A stretch of DNA of 64,000 bases from Pisolithus tinctorius (Eukaryota; Basidiomycota; Agaricomycetes; Boletales; Pisolithaceae): positions 1 through 64,000 of the forward strand of contig JANFAH010000091.1 in assembly GCA_024663395.1 (NCBI GenBank), written 5' to 3'. Under the pieces are notes generated by a model. That model saw nothing but the letters and a program-made list of their open reading frames with translations. It did no database searches and had not been told where the DNA came from. The position numbers and the translations under genes were made by a program. This document shows, in pieces, positions 42,217 through 54,372 of this stretch (within the stretch, counting starts at the first letter, position 1; each line of letters opens with the position of its first letter).

Positions 42217-43990
42217 GTCAGCTGGGGTATTATGTCCGTTGTGTGCAAGGTACGAAAGACTGACACTTTCCAATGATGAAGTCCAAGACTGTCGCCCATG
42301 TATTTTGTTGATAAACACTCTGTAAAATCGTGTGAGCGGCACAGCCGTCTTGCAGTTGCAACAGGTTATAAGTACCGCGGTGAGCTCCCCAATGGCGACT
42401 AGTCTACAAATTTCGATCAAGTCCCAGTTGCAACGAAAGGGGCATCAAACTTACAAAGTCAGCAAACATCGGTTAACAGCATAGATGATAAGTGTGTTCA
42501 GGAGTTGTTTCGTTCTAAACATGGTTCATTAAGCACGAACCAACAAGGCAGAGTGAAGTTACCTTGGGAACATGGAACGACTGCTGCTGTCATACAAAAG
42601 TATGCAAAGTGACGCCGTAATCAGACCCTCTGGAACTATGGCAAGGGCCCCGTACGGTATCAGGACGGAAAACTATCAATAACGATTTGTGAGCCAGTGT
42701 GCCAATGTTTCTATTAACACAGCTACCCTAATTTGCTCAGCGGCGCTGGCCTCGGTATTGACGAACCTATATGAAGAGATCAATATCTCAGTCGAGATGG
42801 TTGGACAGCTTGGAGTACATGAAAACAGCCATCCCTGCTTGTTGATTAGAATAATTTTCAGAGTGGAGTTATATCACGCACCCATGCCAAACCCTGTTAA
42901 AACATCATTAGAAATGCCTCATGACTTGCACAATAAACAAAACTCACCGAAATGAGCCAGTACTGAGATTAGCTATAACATAGAAGTCTGGATGATATAT
43001 GTTTTTCCATCACAAACAGACATACTCACAATCGGGGCGGTCACCAACCACTTCACTTGAGGGCGACAAACTGAATACCGATCAACAAAGATACAAGGCA
43101 TAGGTCGAATGCGACATACGGTGATATATTTTATGTGCAAAAAAGCTAATAGCATTCAGTATACGAGTATCAACCCATATTGGGTAGTTACTTACCATTG
43201 AACTACAAACACCACAAGTACCTGTAATACAGGGAGACGTTATCATCAAAGCTTGGAAGGTGAAAGGAACGTACATCCACCAGAAGTGATGCCTAAACGA
43301 CGGAAATATTAAATCAGTGCCTTGTAGAAATTGCAGTTTGCATACCGGTAATGACCTGCCACATGCCATATTTCATCAGCAAGATCTAGCAGCTTTCAAA
43401 TGGAAAGGTATACGAACCAGACAAGATACTCCAAACTCGTTGGAATTCCATAATTGGTTACCTGCAGTGATTGAGCACAACAGCTACGAGGGCTAGATGG
43501 ATCAGTTTTACCAGGTAGTAATACAACATACGGCACACTAATCATCCATTAATGTCTAACTATGTATTCGCTTATATGCACCAAACACTCACTGAACGAG
43601 GCATATAAGCTATCCAAAACCCTGACATTGTCTAAGCATGTTTGACGAGTGTTCCAAAGTCGCCCAACTCACCATATGACAGCGACAAGGAACTTCGTAG
43701 CTGAGGCATCCTCAGAGTAATGCATGTAATACACATAAGTCTTTATAACTAGTAAGCAGAGCACCAAGCCGAACAGTTTCTTTAAGACGCCCCTGTAGAG
43801 TTGTTATGCCATATAACCTTGACATGAAATAAAGACATCAGAGGGGCAGGCATAACGGCATCAAGCAAAGTTACACATACATCACGGAGACGAAACCCCC
43901 AATGAGGGCACAACCTGTTGCGATCCAATTAATAGGAAAGACCGCATTTGGGTGAGAAAGGTCCTCACTAAATCCGCCCAGGATGCTCAT
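42217..43990 (-). pseudogene. DUF6534-type multi-pass membrane protein, probably inactive
   Basis: Minus-strand gene with about ten short exons. From ATG 43990: a first hydrophobic helix (NWIATGCALIGGFVSVM), then LYGITTLQ, TYVYYMHYSEDASATKFLVAVIW, VLDSLYASFM, LYYYLVTNYGIPTSLEYLVW, CFFAHKIYH, CRPQVKWLVTAPIVLAHFG and, near 42475, LLNTLIIYAVNRCLLTL, then LVAIGELTAVLI and VLDFIIGK near 42300. The order and motifs are those of the basidiomycete family with the DUF6534 domain, about seven membrane helices and no known function. Lesions: the donor after LYGITTLQ reads GGGCGT, the frame is lost after HFGFGM and again before VLDFIIGK. Only the C-terminal domain name is from memory of the family; a profile search would settle it. 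Confidence 0.6.
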
Positions 43991-45343
43991 GACGCTCCAA
44001 CAACTTGTAGGAGGCAGACTCGTTATGAATTTGCTACTGGGCACGAACTCGAATGAGTGATCGAGTGTGGATGTATCAACCTGATAGTAAAGCAATCCTG
44101 CTGTTGCGAAAGGATGGTGTCCGCATTTAAGTACGACTTGGACAACTTGCATCGCCCAAGCAGTACCTCTTTTAGTAGGCAGACTAAATCATCAAAACCA
44201 TTGATCCATCAGAGATGACGGAAACCTCAATGATGACGGCCAAGCCCAGTCGTAGTACGCCTGTCTCTTTATATGCAGCGCTACATTTCGCGGGGTCCTT
44301 GGCTTCCAAGTAGTCAGTAAAGGGGATACCTCATTGCTCTTGGAGAGTGCGCAACATAGATGGAAAAACATCGAATGTCAGCAGTTCATGCATAATGATA
44401 TCTCTCACGTACGAACTGCAAGCGTGAACCACCATAAAAGTCTTAAGGCTCTCCGACGTTCTGATGATGACTCCACATCGAGTAATAACCGCAGCCTGGT
44501 TGCACAATAAATCAGGTGTATCGGGCAAGATCCGAGGTCCTGAAACATCGATCTGATCTGGCATAGGGACAGGCATTGTTGATTGGCAGAACATGCTACG
44601 ACAGCACTGATACACACCTCGTCAGCTGTGGACGAAACCAACGGGGGGAAGAGAAGAAAGGAAGTACTTTGTACCTGTGACACGTACCGTACCACCAACT
44701 CATTCCGCGCACACAGTTCAAGCGAACTACAACCCGGCCACCTGAGGAGCTGTTACAACACTCTATCGGGTTCGTAACGAATTTGCTTTTCGCATACGCG
44801 GCCCCGCTTGGGGTCAGGGCGGTGTCACTGCAGGATAGCGAAAATTGCTATTGCTGCGATAGCTGCTAGGTTTTTAGCGGCCTTCATTAATTTTGCCATG
44901 CAGCGACGTAAGGCACACCTAGGTTGGTTTGGCTGTGCACGCGTCCCTGGTGCTGGTGAGTTTCTCCAGGTTTCTCCATATCGGAGTTCCTAATTTTCAT
45001 TCACCGGTAGATTGATCAAACACGGGTTTCAGTTTCAAATTCAAACATCTCCTGGACCATCAATCAGTGGCGCAATACTCATAGCTGTTTTCCAGGACTA
45101 GTCCTGCCCTGGGATTACTACTCCGTCATTTCATCGTCTTGTAAAGAGGCCGTTATGCTGTTAGCCCGGGAGGCTCCACGCAATCGCACTGCTCACCTAT
45201 TTCTTACCGGATCGCTCGTAAGCCTTGAATGGCCGCGGGATCTCCCGAAGACCAAAATCGATAGTTAAGGGGGGTCAGCCAGTTGCATGCGTATATAAGC
45301 GTGAAGCCGCCATGTGAGTGAGTGCTGAGCGCTGAACCTTGAG
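43991..45343. other. Spacer upstream of copy G
   Basis: No supported gene. 45000-45250 resembles the spacer before copy E (36905-37290). A TATA-like GTATATAAGCG lies at about 45291, 50 bases before the G start codon; the GATA palindrome of the other copies is not present. Confidence 0.5.
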
Positions 45344-46913
45344 ATGTCTCTGGCACAAACTGCACCTTCGGCGAGCGGTGCCTTCGATAGCATACCCATT
45401 ATGTGCGTCGTTTCGTCCGTCCTCCGGTGCTACCTGAACTCATTTATCGGGCAGTGACATAGGACATGCGTCAACACTTGAAGAGCGGGCTGCGTTGGCT
45501 CAGCAGATAAGGGACGCGTGCATGAATGTCGGGTTCTTCTACAGTGGGAATAGACCCTCCTGATATGACACGATCGTTTGCCAACGAGCTATTTGCAGTT
45601 AAAAATCATGGTGTACCTGAAGAGACAATCGACAAGGCGCTTTCGGCCATGAAAGCTTTTTTTTCTCTTCCAACTGAGGCGAAGATGAAGGTAGGTCCAA
45701 CATCCTCACATTGCCTTGATCCTCGCCTCATCGGAGTAAGCTTCACCACCGACAAGGCGCGCATTACAGAGGATATGAGCCCCTTCTAGATTCCAACATC
45801 AACCCAACGAACAAAGGTGATCTGTACGAAAGCTTCATGATCGGTTGGGAAAAGCTGGTACCAGAAGAAAATGTTGGCGATACTCCGGCAGTTGCGAACC
45901 GATGGCCCTCGGAACCCGCTGGGTTCCGTGAAGCCTTCCTCGATTACTAGTACGTTTCATAATGGTAAACCGCTATTCGGACACGACTCATCCCATCGAT
46001 TAAGCCATGCAACTTTGGGTGTCGCAAAGGTCTTGCACCGCCTCTTTGCCCTCGCTTTGGATCTCCCTGAAACGTACTTTGATGACAAGGTACCACCGTT
46101 CCCACATGCACACTCATGATCTTCACCAGGGTTTTCAGCTCAGGCATAACCCAATGATGCGGGGTCTTCACTATCCCCCTCAAATCGGTCCCGAAGACGA
46201 GCGCATCATGGGAATTGGCGCCCACTCAGAGTGAGCATCTTATATGCACCCCCGAATATAGTCTGACAAACTTCCTAACGGTTTCGAGGTGGGGGTTCTC
46301 ACTACGGCGTCCAACTTTGTGATGACGGGACTGATATAATTTCCAGTGTTTCACCATCTTATGGCAAGAACCTGGTATCCAGGCCCTCCAGATCCTAAAC
46401 TCGGAGAAGCAATGGATAAATGCCACCCCGGTTCCCGGTACTCTGGTCATCAAGTACGTGCCAGACCGAATCATGATGGGCTTCGCATAAATTAGCCAGC
46501 TGATTACGCTTAGTATCGCCGACCTGCTTTCGCGATGGACGAGTGAGTGCCAATGGCGACATATATGCTGATTTTTTGTCTCACATGCTCCCCTGAAAGA
46601 TGACGTATTTAGGTCGACCGTGCACAGAGCGATTAACAGGAGCGGTGTTAACCGTTATTCTATCCCGATGTTCATCGGTGCAAATTCCGATGTCGTCGTC
46701 GAGGTATGTTGGCCTTTGATTCTTGCCACGAGATCCAGATCACGTAGTTCTTCCAGCCCATACCGAGTTGTGTATCTCCTGAGAGACCAGCCAAGTACGA
46801 AACCATCAAAGCAGGAGATTACGTCCGGAAGCGCATTCAGGAAATGTACCAACAAAGTGTCACCACCTCCAATGGCGCGACCAGACAAAATGATAGACAA
46901 TAAGTCGTTTAGA
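45344..46913 (+). pseudogene. Dioxygenase copy G, one broken splice site
   Basis: All coding exons read open from ATG 45344 to TAA 46911, with the family motifs in place: SIPI, EERAALAQQIRDACMN, NHGVPEETIDK, LALDLPETYFDDK, GIGAHS, CFTILWQEPGIQ, STVHRAINR and RYS. The one defect I see is at the 7-base exon (46282-46288, TTTCGAG): the acceptor before it is GG instead of AG. Without this exon the HxD Asp becomes out of frame. So the copy is either newly dead or uses some other acceptor. Tail residues are longer than in H (GVTTSNGAT-like). The 3' end of this gene starts the 5-kb inverted repeat. 3' flank is shared with copy E. Confidence 0.75.
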
Positions 46914-48304
46914 TATATACACTTTTGAACACACGTCCTGGACTTTATCGTATACGTCGCTGGTTGCTGGCACTCGAATACTTTATAGGACGAACTTGAA
47001 TCTGCTACAGGAAGCTCGCTGAATAACGAATCTCCATTACCTGCACAAAATCACTTGTACGAACGTCGGCGACCTTTCTTGTGGCCGCGAATGCAACCGG
47101 GCTCCCCTGATTTGAGCCAATAGGAAATTTCACCGGTTGGATAAATTTACCGGTGGACTCCGACGCTGGGAGTGAGACGTGGATAGGCTGGAACCTCGTT
47201 TCCATTTCTGATAAGACATGTCCCGCACCGAAGGCATCATCTGTTCGAGCCGCACACTCAACGTTCAACGGTCAACTGCCAGGTCTATGCAGCTTAAGCG
47301 TTCCTTGCAGGCTTGTAGAATAAGACAAAACACGTTTGGTTTATCTCACATTATGCACCTCTATCCCGAGGGTGTGCTGACAACTCGTCGGGAAGTGTTT
47401 CACCATCTTATGGCAAAAACCCGATATTCAAGGTCTTCAGTTACTAGACCCAGAGAAGCAATGGATAAAAGTCCAGTGCTCAACAATAGACTTTGAGCAT
47501 TGAGTGGAATCCATGAAGCACCTCCACGTCAACCATTATCAATTGTTGGACCCGAATTTAATCACTGACGAGTCACAGATGTTGGCATGACTGCGGTTGG
47601 TCTGATGCGGAGGGACGTTACTCTGCACCAGGCCGGGGGTCCGGTATCGCGGGCTTTTGTGTACGACCTGCGCAACTTCGCACGCCGAATGTGTCTGGAC
47701 CATTCATGCTGGGAGGGACCATGTGCGAAGGCTGGAAGTGTTTGGGCGCTCGTAAATGTTTATGAAATGATGTGGATTGGGATGGAGAAAGAAGAGGCGG
47801 GGGACCACAATAATCGCAACTTCGATATGGATACGAACAACAAGCGGTATGGAATGGGAAAGTATTGTCACGGTGAATGTCATCGTTGAAAGGGCGATAC
47901 ACATGAAGCCCAGCAGGGGAAGCGTCGACGGCACAGGAGGTACACCACACACGTAGCAGAAGGGGACCTAGCCTTGATTAACCCAGAAGACGAAGCAACA
48001 AACATGCAAGACGCTGACAGAGAATAACTATAAAATAAAAAGTGTGGAGTCGTGCGCCCGTGACACAAAGCATGACACCAGAGGGAAGTAGGCGCACGCA
48101 AGGACAGCAGTCTGGATACCAGACAAAACCCAAAAGGGGATGAAAGCAAACAACGTCAAATGTGATCAGTGGATACGGATATATTGGCACTGACTCATCA
48201 CCACTTCCCCCGACTCCAAGTCACCGAGACTCTTATGTTCTCTAAGTGGTTCATATGGTCCGAACTTTGAGGTTTGTATTTGCATGTTTGCGCCAGTTGT
48301 TTCT
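46914..48304. other. Flank between copies G and H
   Basis: 46930-47400 is the shared 3' flank of E and G. 47397-47475 is a lone copy of the CFTILW exon. 47540-47950 (minus strand) holds a coding-like stretch whose counterpart in the right arm is an open frame of 136 residues (58094-58504). The rest to 48304 is upstream DNA of copy H. Confidence 0.5.
47397..47475 (+). pseudogene. Orphan exon 8 of the dioxygenase family
   Basis: TGTTTCACCATCTTATGGC followed by a recognisable QALQLL-NSEKQWIK-type sequence, without any neighbouring exon. It is repeated, inverted, at about 58570-58650. Confidence 0.75.
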
Positions 48305-48313
48305 TATCAGCTA
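48305..48313 (+). promoter_or_regulatory. Variant GATA-type motif before copy H
   Basis: TATCAGCTA, half of the palindrome kept (TATC), followed by TATATTTATGC near 48330. Confidence 0.35.
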
Positions 48314-48378
48314 GGCGCTCAGGCTGTATATTTATGCAGAGAATGAGTGATAAAGCCACCCCGTGAGTGAGCCTCAAG

Positions 48379-49920
48379 ATGTCTGTAGCGATATCTGCGA
48401 CTTCGGTGAGCGGTGCTTTCGATTCCATTCCTATTATGTGCGCCGCCTTTCGATTCCTAGTACTACTCGGCTTTACTTTTCAGACAGAGATATAGGACAT
48501 ACGTCGACACCTAAAGAACGGGCTGCATTGGCTCGGCAGATCAGAGATGCGTGCATGAGTGTTGGGTTCTTTTACGGTGGGGGCAGACCCTTCTGACTTG
48601 ACATTAAACATTTTCCAACGAGCCATCTGCAGTTAAAAATCACGGTATCCCTGAAGAGACAATCAATGAGGTCCTCTCGGCGATGAAAGCTTACTTTTCT
48701 CTCCCGACTGAGACGAAGATGAAGGTAGGCCCATTGTTCTCGCATCACCTTGATCTTCGCCTCATCCGGAGTAAGCTTTTCCACAAACAGGGCACACTTT
48801 TCAGAGGATATGAGCCCCTTTTAGATTCCAACATCGACCTAGCCAACAGAGGTGATCTGTACGAAGGTTTCGTAATCAGTCGGGAAGAACTGGTACCAAA
48901 GGAAGGCGATGACAAGAAAACAAATGGCGATACTACGTTTTCTGGAAACCTATGGCCCTCGGAACCCGCTGGGTTCCGTGAAGCCTTCGTCAATTACTAG
49001 TATGTTTCACAGCAGTATGCTGTTTGAGTGTACTCATCCAGCTCCGTCATCAAGCCACGCAGCTTTTGGTGTTGGAAAGGTTCTGCACCGCCTCTTTGCC
49101 CTCGCACTGGATCTCCCTGAAACGTACTTCGATGACAAGGTACGGTCGTTCCTACTTATAAACTCATCGTCTTCACTCCGGTTTTTTTCAGCTCAAGCGT
49201 GACCCAATCATGCGGGGACTCCATTATCCCCCTCAAACAGGTTCCGAAGACGACCGTATCGTTGGAATCGGTGCTCACTCCGAGTGAGCATCCCACTTGT
49301 ATTTTTAAACATGCGCTGACAATATTCCTTGCAGTTTCGAGGTAAGGATCCTCACCAAGGTGTTCAACTTCGCGAATACAGCACTGAAATAACATGCAGT
49401 GTTTCACCATCTTATGGCAGGAACCTGGTGTTCAGGCTCTGCAGATCCTAAACTCGGAGAAGCAATGGATAAATGCTACGCCAATTCCCGGCACGCTGGT
49501 CATCAAGTACGTCCCAGACCGAAAGCGCTTTTCATAAATTACCCGGCTAATTGCACTTAGTATCGGCGACTTGCTTTCGCGATGGACGAGTGAGCTGTCA
49601 TTCCGAACACTCTGTCCTAATTTGAGTCTTACATGCTTCTCCTGAAAGATGACATATTTAGGTCGACCGTGCATAGAGTGATCAACAGGAGCGGCGTCTG
49701 TCGTTATTCTATCGCACAGTTCATGGGTGCAGATCCCCACGTCGAGGTCGAGGTATGTTGGTCTTTGGTTCTTGCCCGCGAAAGTCAAGTCACTCACCTC
49801 CTCCAGCCCATACCGAGTTGTGTATCCGCTGAGAGACCAGCCAGGTACGAAACCATCAATGCAGGAGAACACGTTCGGAAGCGCCTGCGGGAAATGTACC
49901 AACACAGTATCACACAATGA
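48379..49920 (+). CDS. Fe(II)-dependent dioxygenase, isopenicillin-N-synthase family, copy H
   Basis: ATG 48379 to TGA 49918, eleven exons on the same plan as copy F, no stop found. Motifs: SFDSIP (start MSVAISATSVSG), TPKERAALARQIRDACMS, NHGIPEETINEVLSAM, WPSEPAGFREAFVNYY, LALDLPETYFDDK, GIGAHSD with the micro-exon at 49335-49341 (TTTCGAG), CFTILWQEPGVQ, RSTVHRVINR and RYS. Exon 4 uses an acceptor four bases further on (GGAGTAAG) than in D and F, which keeps the frame past a TAA. Metal and substrate-carboxylate ligands are complete. Lies in the left arm of the inverted repeat; copy I is its inverted twin. Role unknown. Confidence 0.85.
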
Positions 49921-50219
49921 GTCGTTTTTGGACTTAAATGTACACTTTTGAATACGCAGGCCCTAGTCTTTGCGGATATATTTCTGGACGCTGAGTATTT
50001 GAATGTTTTGGAAGCAACCGATGCCGGCCCGTCTCTGGGAGTTAAAGCGGTAAAAATTACCGCACCAGGGCTGGTACCATCACCAAACTCCTTTTCCTCC
50101 ATCGTCCTTGCGTAGGTTCTGACGAGCTCACCACTGTAGTGCCTGTATATCATTATTCACCACTTTTCTCGTTGACACGCCACGAAGACTGGCGGTAGTT
50201 GTCAACTGCTTCGTAAAAC

Positions 50220-51718
50220 CTATGGTATCCAATGCTTAGTCACGGCACGAAAAGGTTCCAGAGTCCGGGCTACCAATTGAGGATCAAAATTCCTGGACAC
50301 TGTCTCTCCCTCAATCTGCGCGTTCGCGAATCCCACGCGTCCGGCTTCACTCTGTTCGGGAAACGAATTCTTGTACTGGTCCCGAGTGACATTGCTCCAA
50401 TTGATGACGATGTCAATGTTCTGGGCGAAAGTAGCCTTAAAAGTCCCATAGAACTTGGACGACCTTTGGCGTTTCAAGAGAGAAGTGAGGCGTGCGTGAA
50501 GACACCTAGACATGAAGAGGGGGACGAAACGTTCTGATACGACTGGTGTTCTGCAGTGATCAGCGCTTGGAGGTGATAAGTCTGAGTACCAGGTCCGTTG
50601 TGCTGTATATCTTGGACGAGCCTAGCGTTTCAAAGCTCTGCACTTTGAAGACAACCAGTGTGCCAAAGGTGAATATGGCCGCCACCACTTCCATGAATCT
50701 GGTTCATCATACCCCGATAAACGAACCAGATACGAGTTTCAGAGACTGAGCACTTACTGGTGCCCACGTTCCTCGGTGACAGGTTACAGAACTGAGGGAA
50801 GTTGGGAACTTGATATGGAACAGACGAGTAAACCGCCTCAACCCAGTCATAGCCGCCTATAGGAGATCAGATAGCAGGCACTTCTATAATTACACCAACG
50901 TTAGGTACAAGACGTCGTGGGCAGTGCGGAAGCATAATGATTTAAAAAGATGGCTGCCCATACCAGATTCAGCGTCGTGTAGGCTTGTTCACGACTAACG
51001 ATATCCTTGGGAAATCATAATAACGGTGAGTGTTCATCCATTCTGCCAGAGTCTCAATGGAATATAAATATTGAAAACTCAGAAAAGCCACCGTGGACGG
51101 AATTGGAAGAACCTGCATATACACAGCAACCCGGTGCTGTCAGTTATCGTCCTGAGGCCTCACCTCAAACTTGACAGATATTCTGTTATTTCAAACGCGT
51201 TCGCAGCATGGAAGGGCCACGAAACAAGTCAATCGTGAGGTGGGGTCCAGACTAATGGGAAACCTACGTACTGTCCAGTTACAACCCTAGAGTCTGATTT
51301 GAATTCCAGTCAGCAATAGTAACGCGTAACATCGAATTACCGACTCAGTGAATTACTAGGACGTGCTGGAGGTACAGATCGCAGCACCGTCCGTGTTACC
51401 GGGTCATTAGACCCTCATTCATGCCTATGGTGTCGAAAGCACTCGTCATGCGCGAATTTCTTTCTAGAACACAGGTAGAGTAACAGTACAGACGATACGG
51501 GTTGCCCTGAACTCACCTCTACCATCCACACAAGCATATCTCGTCATTCCAAGCTCCTGGTTCCGGGATGGTTTAGGCCCGAATGTGCTGGGATTCTTGT
51601 GGCAGAGTCGTACAGAACGGCGTTGATGCATGTCATGACTGACAGTCGTGATGAGGAGCTCGTCGTTCGTGCGCACCATAGAAATTAGTTATCCGGCTAA
51701 TCTTCCCAGAAGACGGTC
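50220..51718 (-). pseudogene. Unrecognised multi-exon gene, left-arm copy
   Basis: The minus-strand frame 50513-50220 reads SSKFYGTFKATFAQNIDIVINWSNVTRDQY and GFANAQIEGETVSRNFDPQ. The corresponding right-arm frame is open over the same stretch. Other pieces at 51330-50600 look like exons (AYTTLNLVWAAIF, DSWKWWRPYSPLAHW). I do not recognise the family. Frame breaks suggest that it is not functional. Confidence 0.4.
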
Positions 51719-52489
51719 TCGCGGTCATGTGGTTGTCACGATAATCTCACCACGGGACAAGCCTGCCGCGCGTATATCATGGATCTTCCCTTCCTCTCTA
51801 ACTGGTGCAATTTCACAGACACTTCCTCCTACCATCAATGTGGTCGTCAGCGGGGAAACGTATCTTGCCGGTGTTGATGGCCCTGTCTGACCTTAATGAA
51901 TGTATGAGGACCGGCACGAGGCTTTCTGCACCATTACGCCTTACGATGCTCACTGGGCGGCGCGTGAGAAGGAGCTAAAGACCGCTGGTTTACCCCGATA
52001 GGCCCGGGGAGGTCTTCGTTCCGAGGTTCCTGGTTTCTTTTTGACGGAGATGATAGGTTACGAAGACGACTACACTGTCCTGTCGGTAGTTCGTTCTGGA
52101 AATATGGGCTTCCTTCCACAAACATGATGCTTACCGTTTTAGACAAAGGTGTGATCTGCGTTACCCTCCTTTGACCGAGTAACTAGTATCGGACGCAGTT
52201 GTCGGTAGGCTCCCGGCTTTGCGCCGAGGTGTTTCGGTTGGTTAGCTCTGGATGCGGTACATCCATCTGTTGGTTCACATTGCAATCAATTCCAGCTCTT
52301 GCATGGACGGTACCTGCATGAAGGAGAAAGCGTGAATAAGTCAGTTCAGTAATTATGATTTGGGAGTTGGCATACCAACTCCAATTGATACCAGCCACAA
52401 ACGCGGGATCTTCCGCGGGCCTGGCTTGGTGCTCTGCCTTAGCTGCTCACCTGTGTTATCGTCTCCTCGTTTCTGCCGGCTCATCCACC
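51719..52489. other. DNA upstream of helicase copy 1
   Basis: The first 90 bases (51719-51808) occur only here, between the arm and the direct repeat. The rest is the shared upstream region of the helicase gene; no gene seen. Confidence 0.5.
51728..51736 (+). other. Microhomology at a rearrangement junction
   Basis: TGTGGTTGT here is the reverse complement of ACAACCACA at 54361-54369, where helicase copy 1 is cut off and the inverted arm begins. Nine matching bases at the switch point. Confidence 0.55.
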
Positions 52490-54368
52490 ATGAGATCCTC
52501 CAGTACTCGTATTATTCACCAAAATCTGGTTGACTTAGATATGGACGGCCTGGATGTCAAGTTAATCAGTTTATCTGATGTCAACAGGGACCCCACCGAC
52601 TTGGAGGCTGTCGTTGGTCGCAACGAAGGCCGTGCGCTTGGCCTTTCTGCCGCATACTCACCCTTTGGTGGTCTCCGCCTACTTGCTATCGCTGACGCCA
52701 CGACCGTGGTGATCGTCGATTTTGAGTCGGATATCAGCGGGAGCGACAGGCATGTTAGTCCGCCAAACGATCCCGCCGCGGGGCCATTCGATTATCTGCG
52801 CGACTTCGTCCTCCAGCGCTCCACCGGCTACGTATACAGTTTCGATATGGCTCCATTGGCTCTGTCACTCTGGCAAAGCCATGGTCTCCGTATTTGCCGC
52901 TCAGTCGATGTGCAGTGTGCAGGATCCGCCACTTCCCGCGCCCCGCTCAATACCATCAAGTTTGCTGTCGGTGACACGACCCGCGTATTCGAAGATAACA
53001 TCGTACGAACTTTCAACGACTACATATTTCGCTGTGTGCCGAGCGACCCGGTCAACAACCAAACAACAACACCACTCGCTCAACGAGCATGGGTAACACA
53101 TTATATCTCGCAGCTCGGTTCAATGGAAGGTAGATTTGCCGAAGTGCCTCCAATTAACATGACAAAGTTCTCTGATACAGTATGTAGTCAGAGCTCGATG
53201 ATTATTTTTCTCACTGCACCCTTTTTTTTTGTTACAGCTGCTTCGGTTTTTGGCGAAGAGTTCAACAGATGCCTTTCGGCTCGAAGAGCAAAGGCCACGT
53301 GAAACCACTCGTACCGTGACAGTGACCTCACGTTCCAGGGGCCAGGGGCAAGTGACTGCAAGAGTTGATCGATTCCAAAATAGATTCCGTGCAGGTAATA
53401 ATCAAGTAAGGTCTCCCTGTACTCATCCTTTTCTGGTTTTACATAATGAACTGTGTTGTTTTAGCAAATGCATATCGATGTGCCTTCTACACCCACTGTG
53501 GGGGGCTACTCAATCCCTGCAAGCATTCTTGCAGCTCGTGGTGGGGATGTCAGGCTGAGGACTGAGGGGTCCCTTGGTACTGGCAGCCAGACAGCCATAA
53601 TTACTCTTGATGGAAGGGAGGCCCCCACTGCTGCAGAGGTCAAGAAGGCTCAGATTATTCTTTCCATCCTGCAAGGGAGGATTTCTACAGAGGGTCAAAG
53701 TCTCAATCCTTGGGTTCATCAGATTTATCTTGACCCCAGTGATAACTTCACATGGCCAGCTGAGTGGGCCAGTGTCTCATCCCCTGTCAGATTCAACCCA
53801 GATGAGGCATTGTACCCTCTCAATTCTTCTCAGGTAGAGGCAGTGAGGAGGATGCTTGATGAATCTAATGATTCTAGAGCTACCATCATTCAGGGACCTC
53901 CAGGCACTGGAAAGACCACTGTCATTGCTGCCTTTGTTCAGGCTGCTGTGGAGGCAGGGAGAAGAGGTATCTGGTTGATAGCCCAGTCAAATGTTGCTGT
54001 CAAAAATATTGCTGAGAAGTTGGCTATAATTGGTCTGCAGAACTGGAAGCTTCTAGTGTCAGCTGATTTTTTTGAATTTTTGGTGTGTGTCTCCCATATG
54101 GTGTGTCCACCACACTCATCCATCCTAGGCATGAACACCTTTATACAAGCATTCATGCCAATATTATTGTCAGTAATGAGTTTGTTGATGGAGGTGCTCT
54201 CTCTGGGCAGTTGTCTGGGTGCCCAGTTGTGCTGTGCACACTGGGCATGCTCTCTAGTCCTACCCTTCATCATTCTGGAGCTTTTGGGGAGGTCCAACTC
54301 CAGACCATTGTTGTTGATGAAGCTTCTCAAATTGAGGTTGGCAACTACATCCCCTTGTTTACAACCAC
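51809..54368 (+). repeat. Direct repeat, copy 1 (helicase 5' half)
   Basis: Matches 59351-61905 in the same orientation from AATTTCACAGACACTTCC to the ACAACCAC border. Eleven differences over the 690-base exon 1, and one extra T near 54080. Confidence 0.92.
52490..54368 (+). pseudogene. UPF1-like helicase, copy 1, truncated
   Basis: ATG 52490; exon 1 to 53179, intron to 53237, exon 2 to 53405, intron to 53464, exon 3 onward. Exons 1-2 encode an N-terminal region (AAYSPFGGLRLLAIADATTVVIVDF) for which I know no family. Exon 3 carries the helicase start SSQVEAVRRML and the Walker A GPPGTGKTT near 53905, then IWLIAQSNVAVKNIAEKL (motif Ia). An extra T at about 54077 destroys the frame before the next splice site, and the copy ends at 54368, just after the DEAS motif, where the inverted arm begins. 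No motifs III-VI, so no activity. Confidence 0.88.
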
Positions 54369-54372
54369 AAGT

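Larger units (their letters stand above)
46701..51718 (+). repeat. Left arm of a 5-kb inverted repeat
   Basis: Inverted partner of 54373-59350. It begins inside the intron border before the last exon of copy G (GAGGTATGTTGGCC) and ends at CCCAGAAGACG. It includes the G 3' end, an orphan exon, copy H and an unrecognised gene. Sampled exons of H and I differ at 3 of about 60 and 5 of about 114 positions. Confidence 0.9.

Noticed and set aside
52490..53179. RNase D-like exonuclease fold for the helicase N-terminus
   Set aside because: The strand pattern is suggestive, but I cannot see a full set of DEDD residues.
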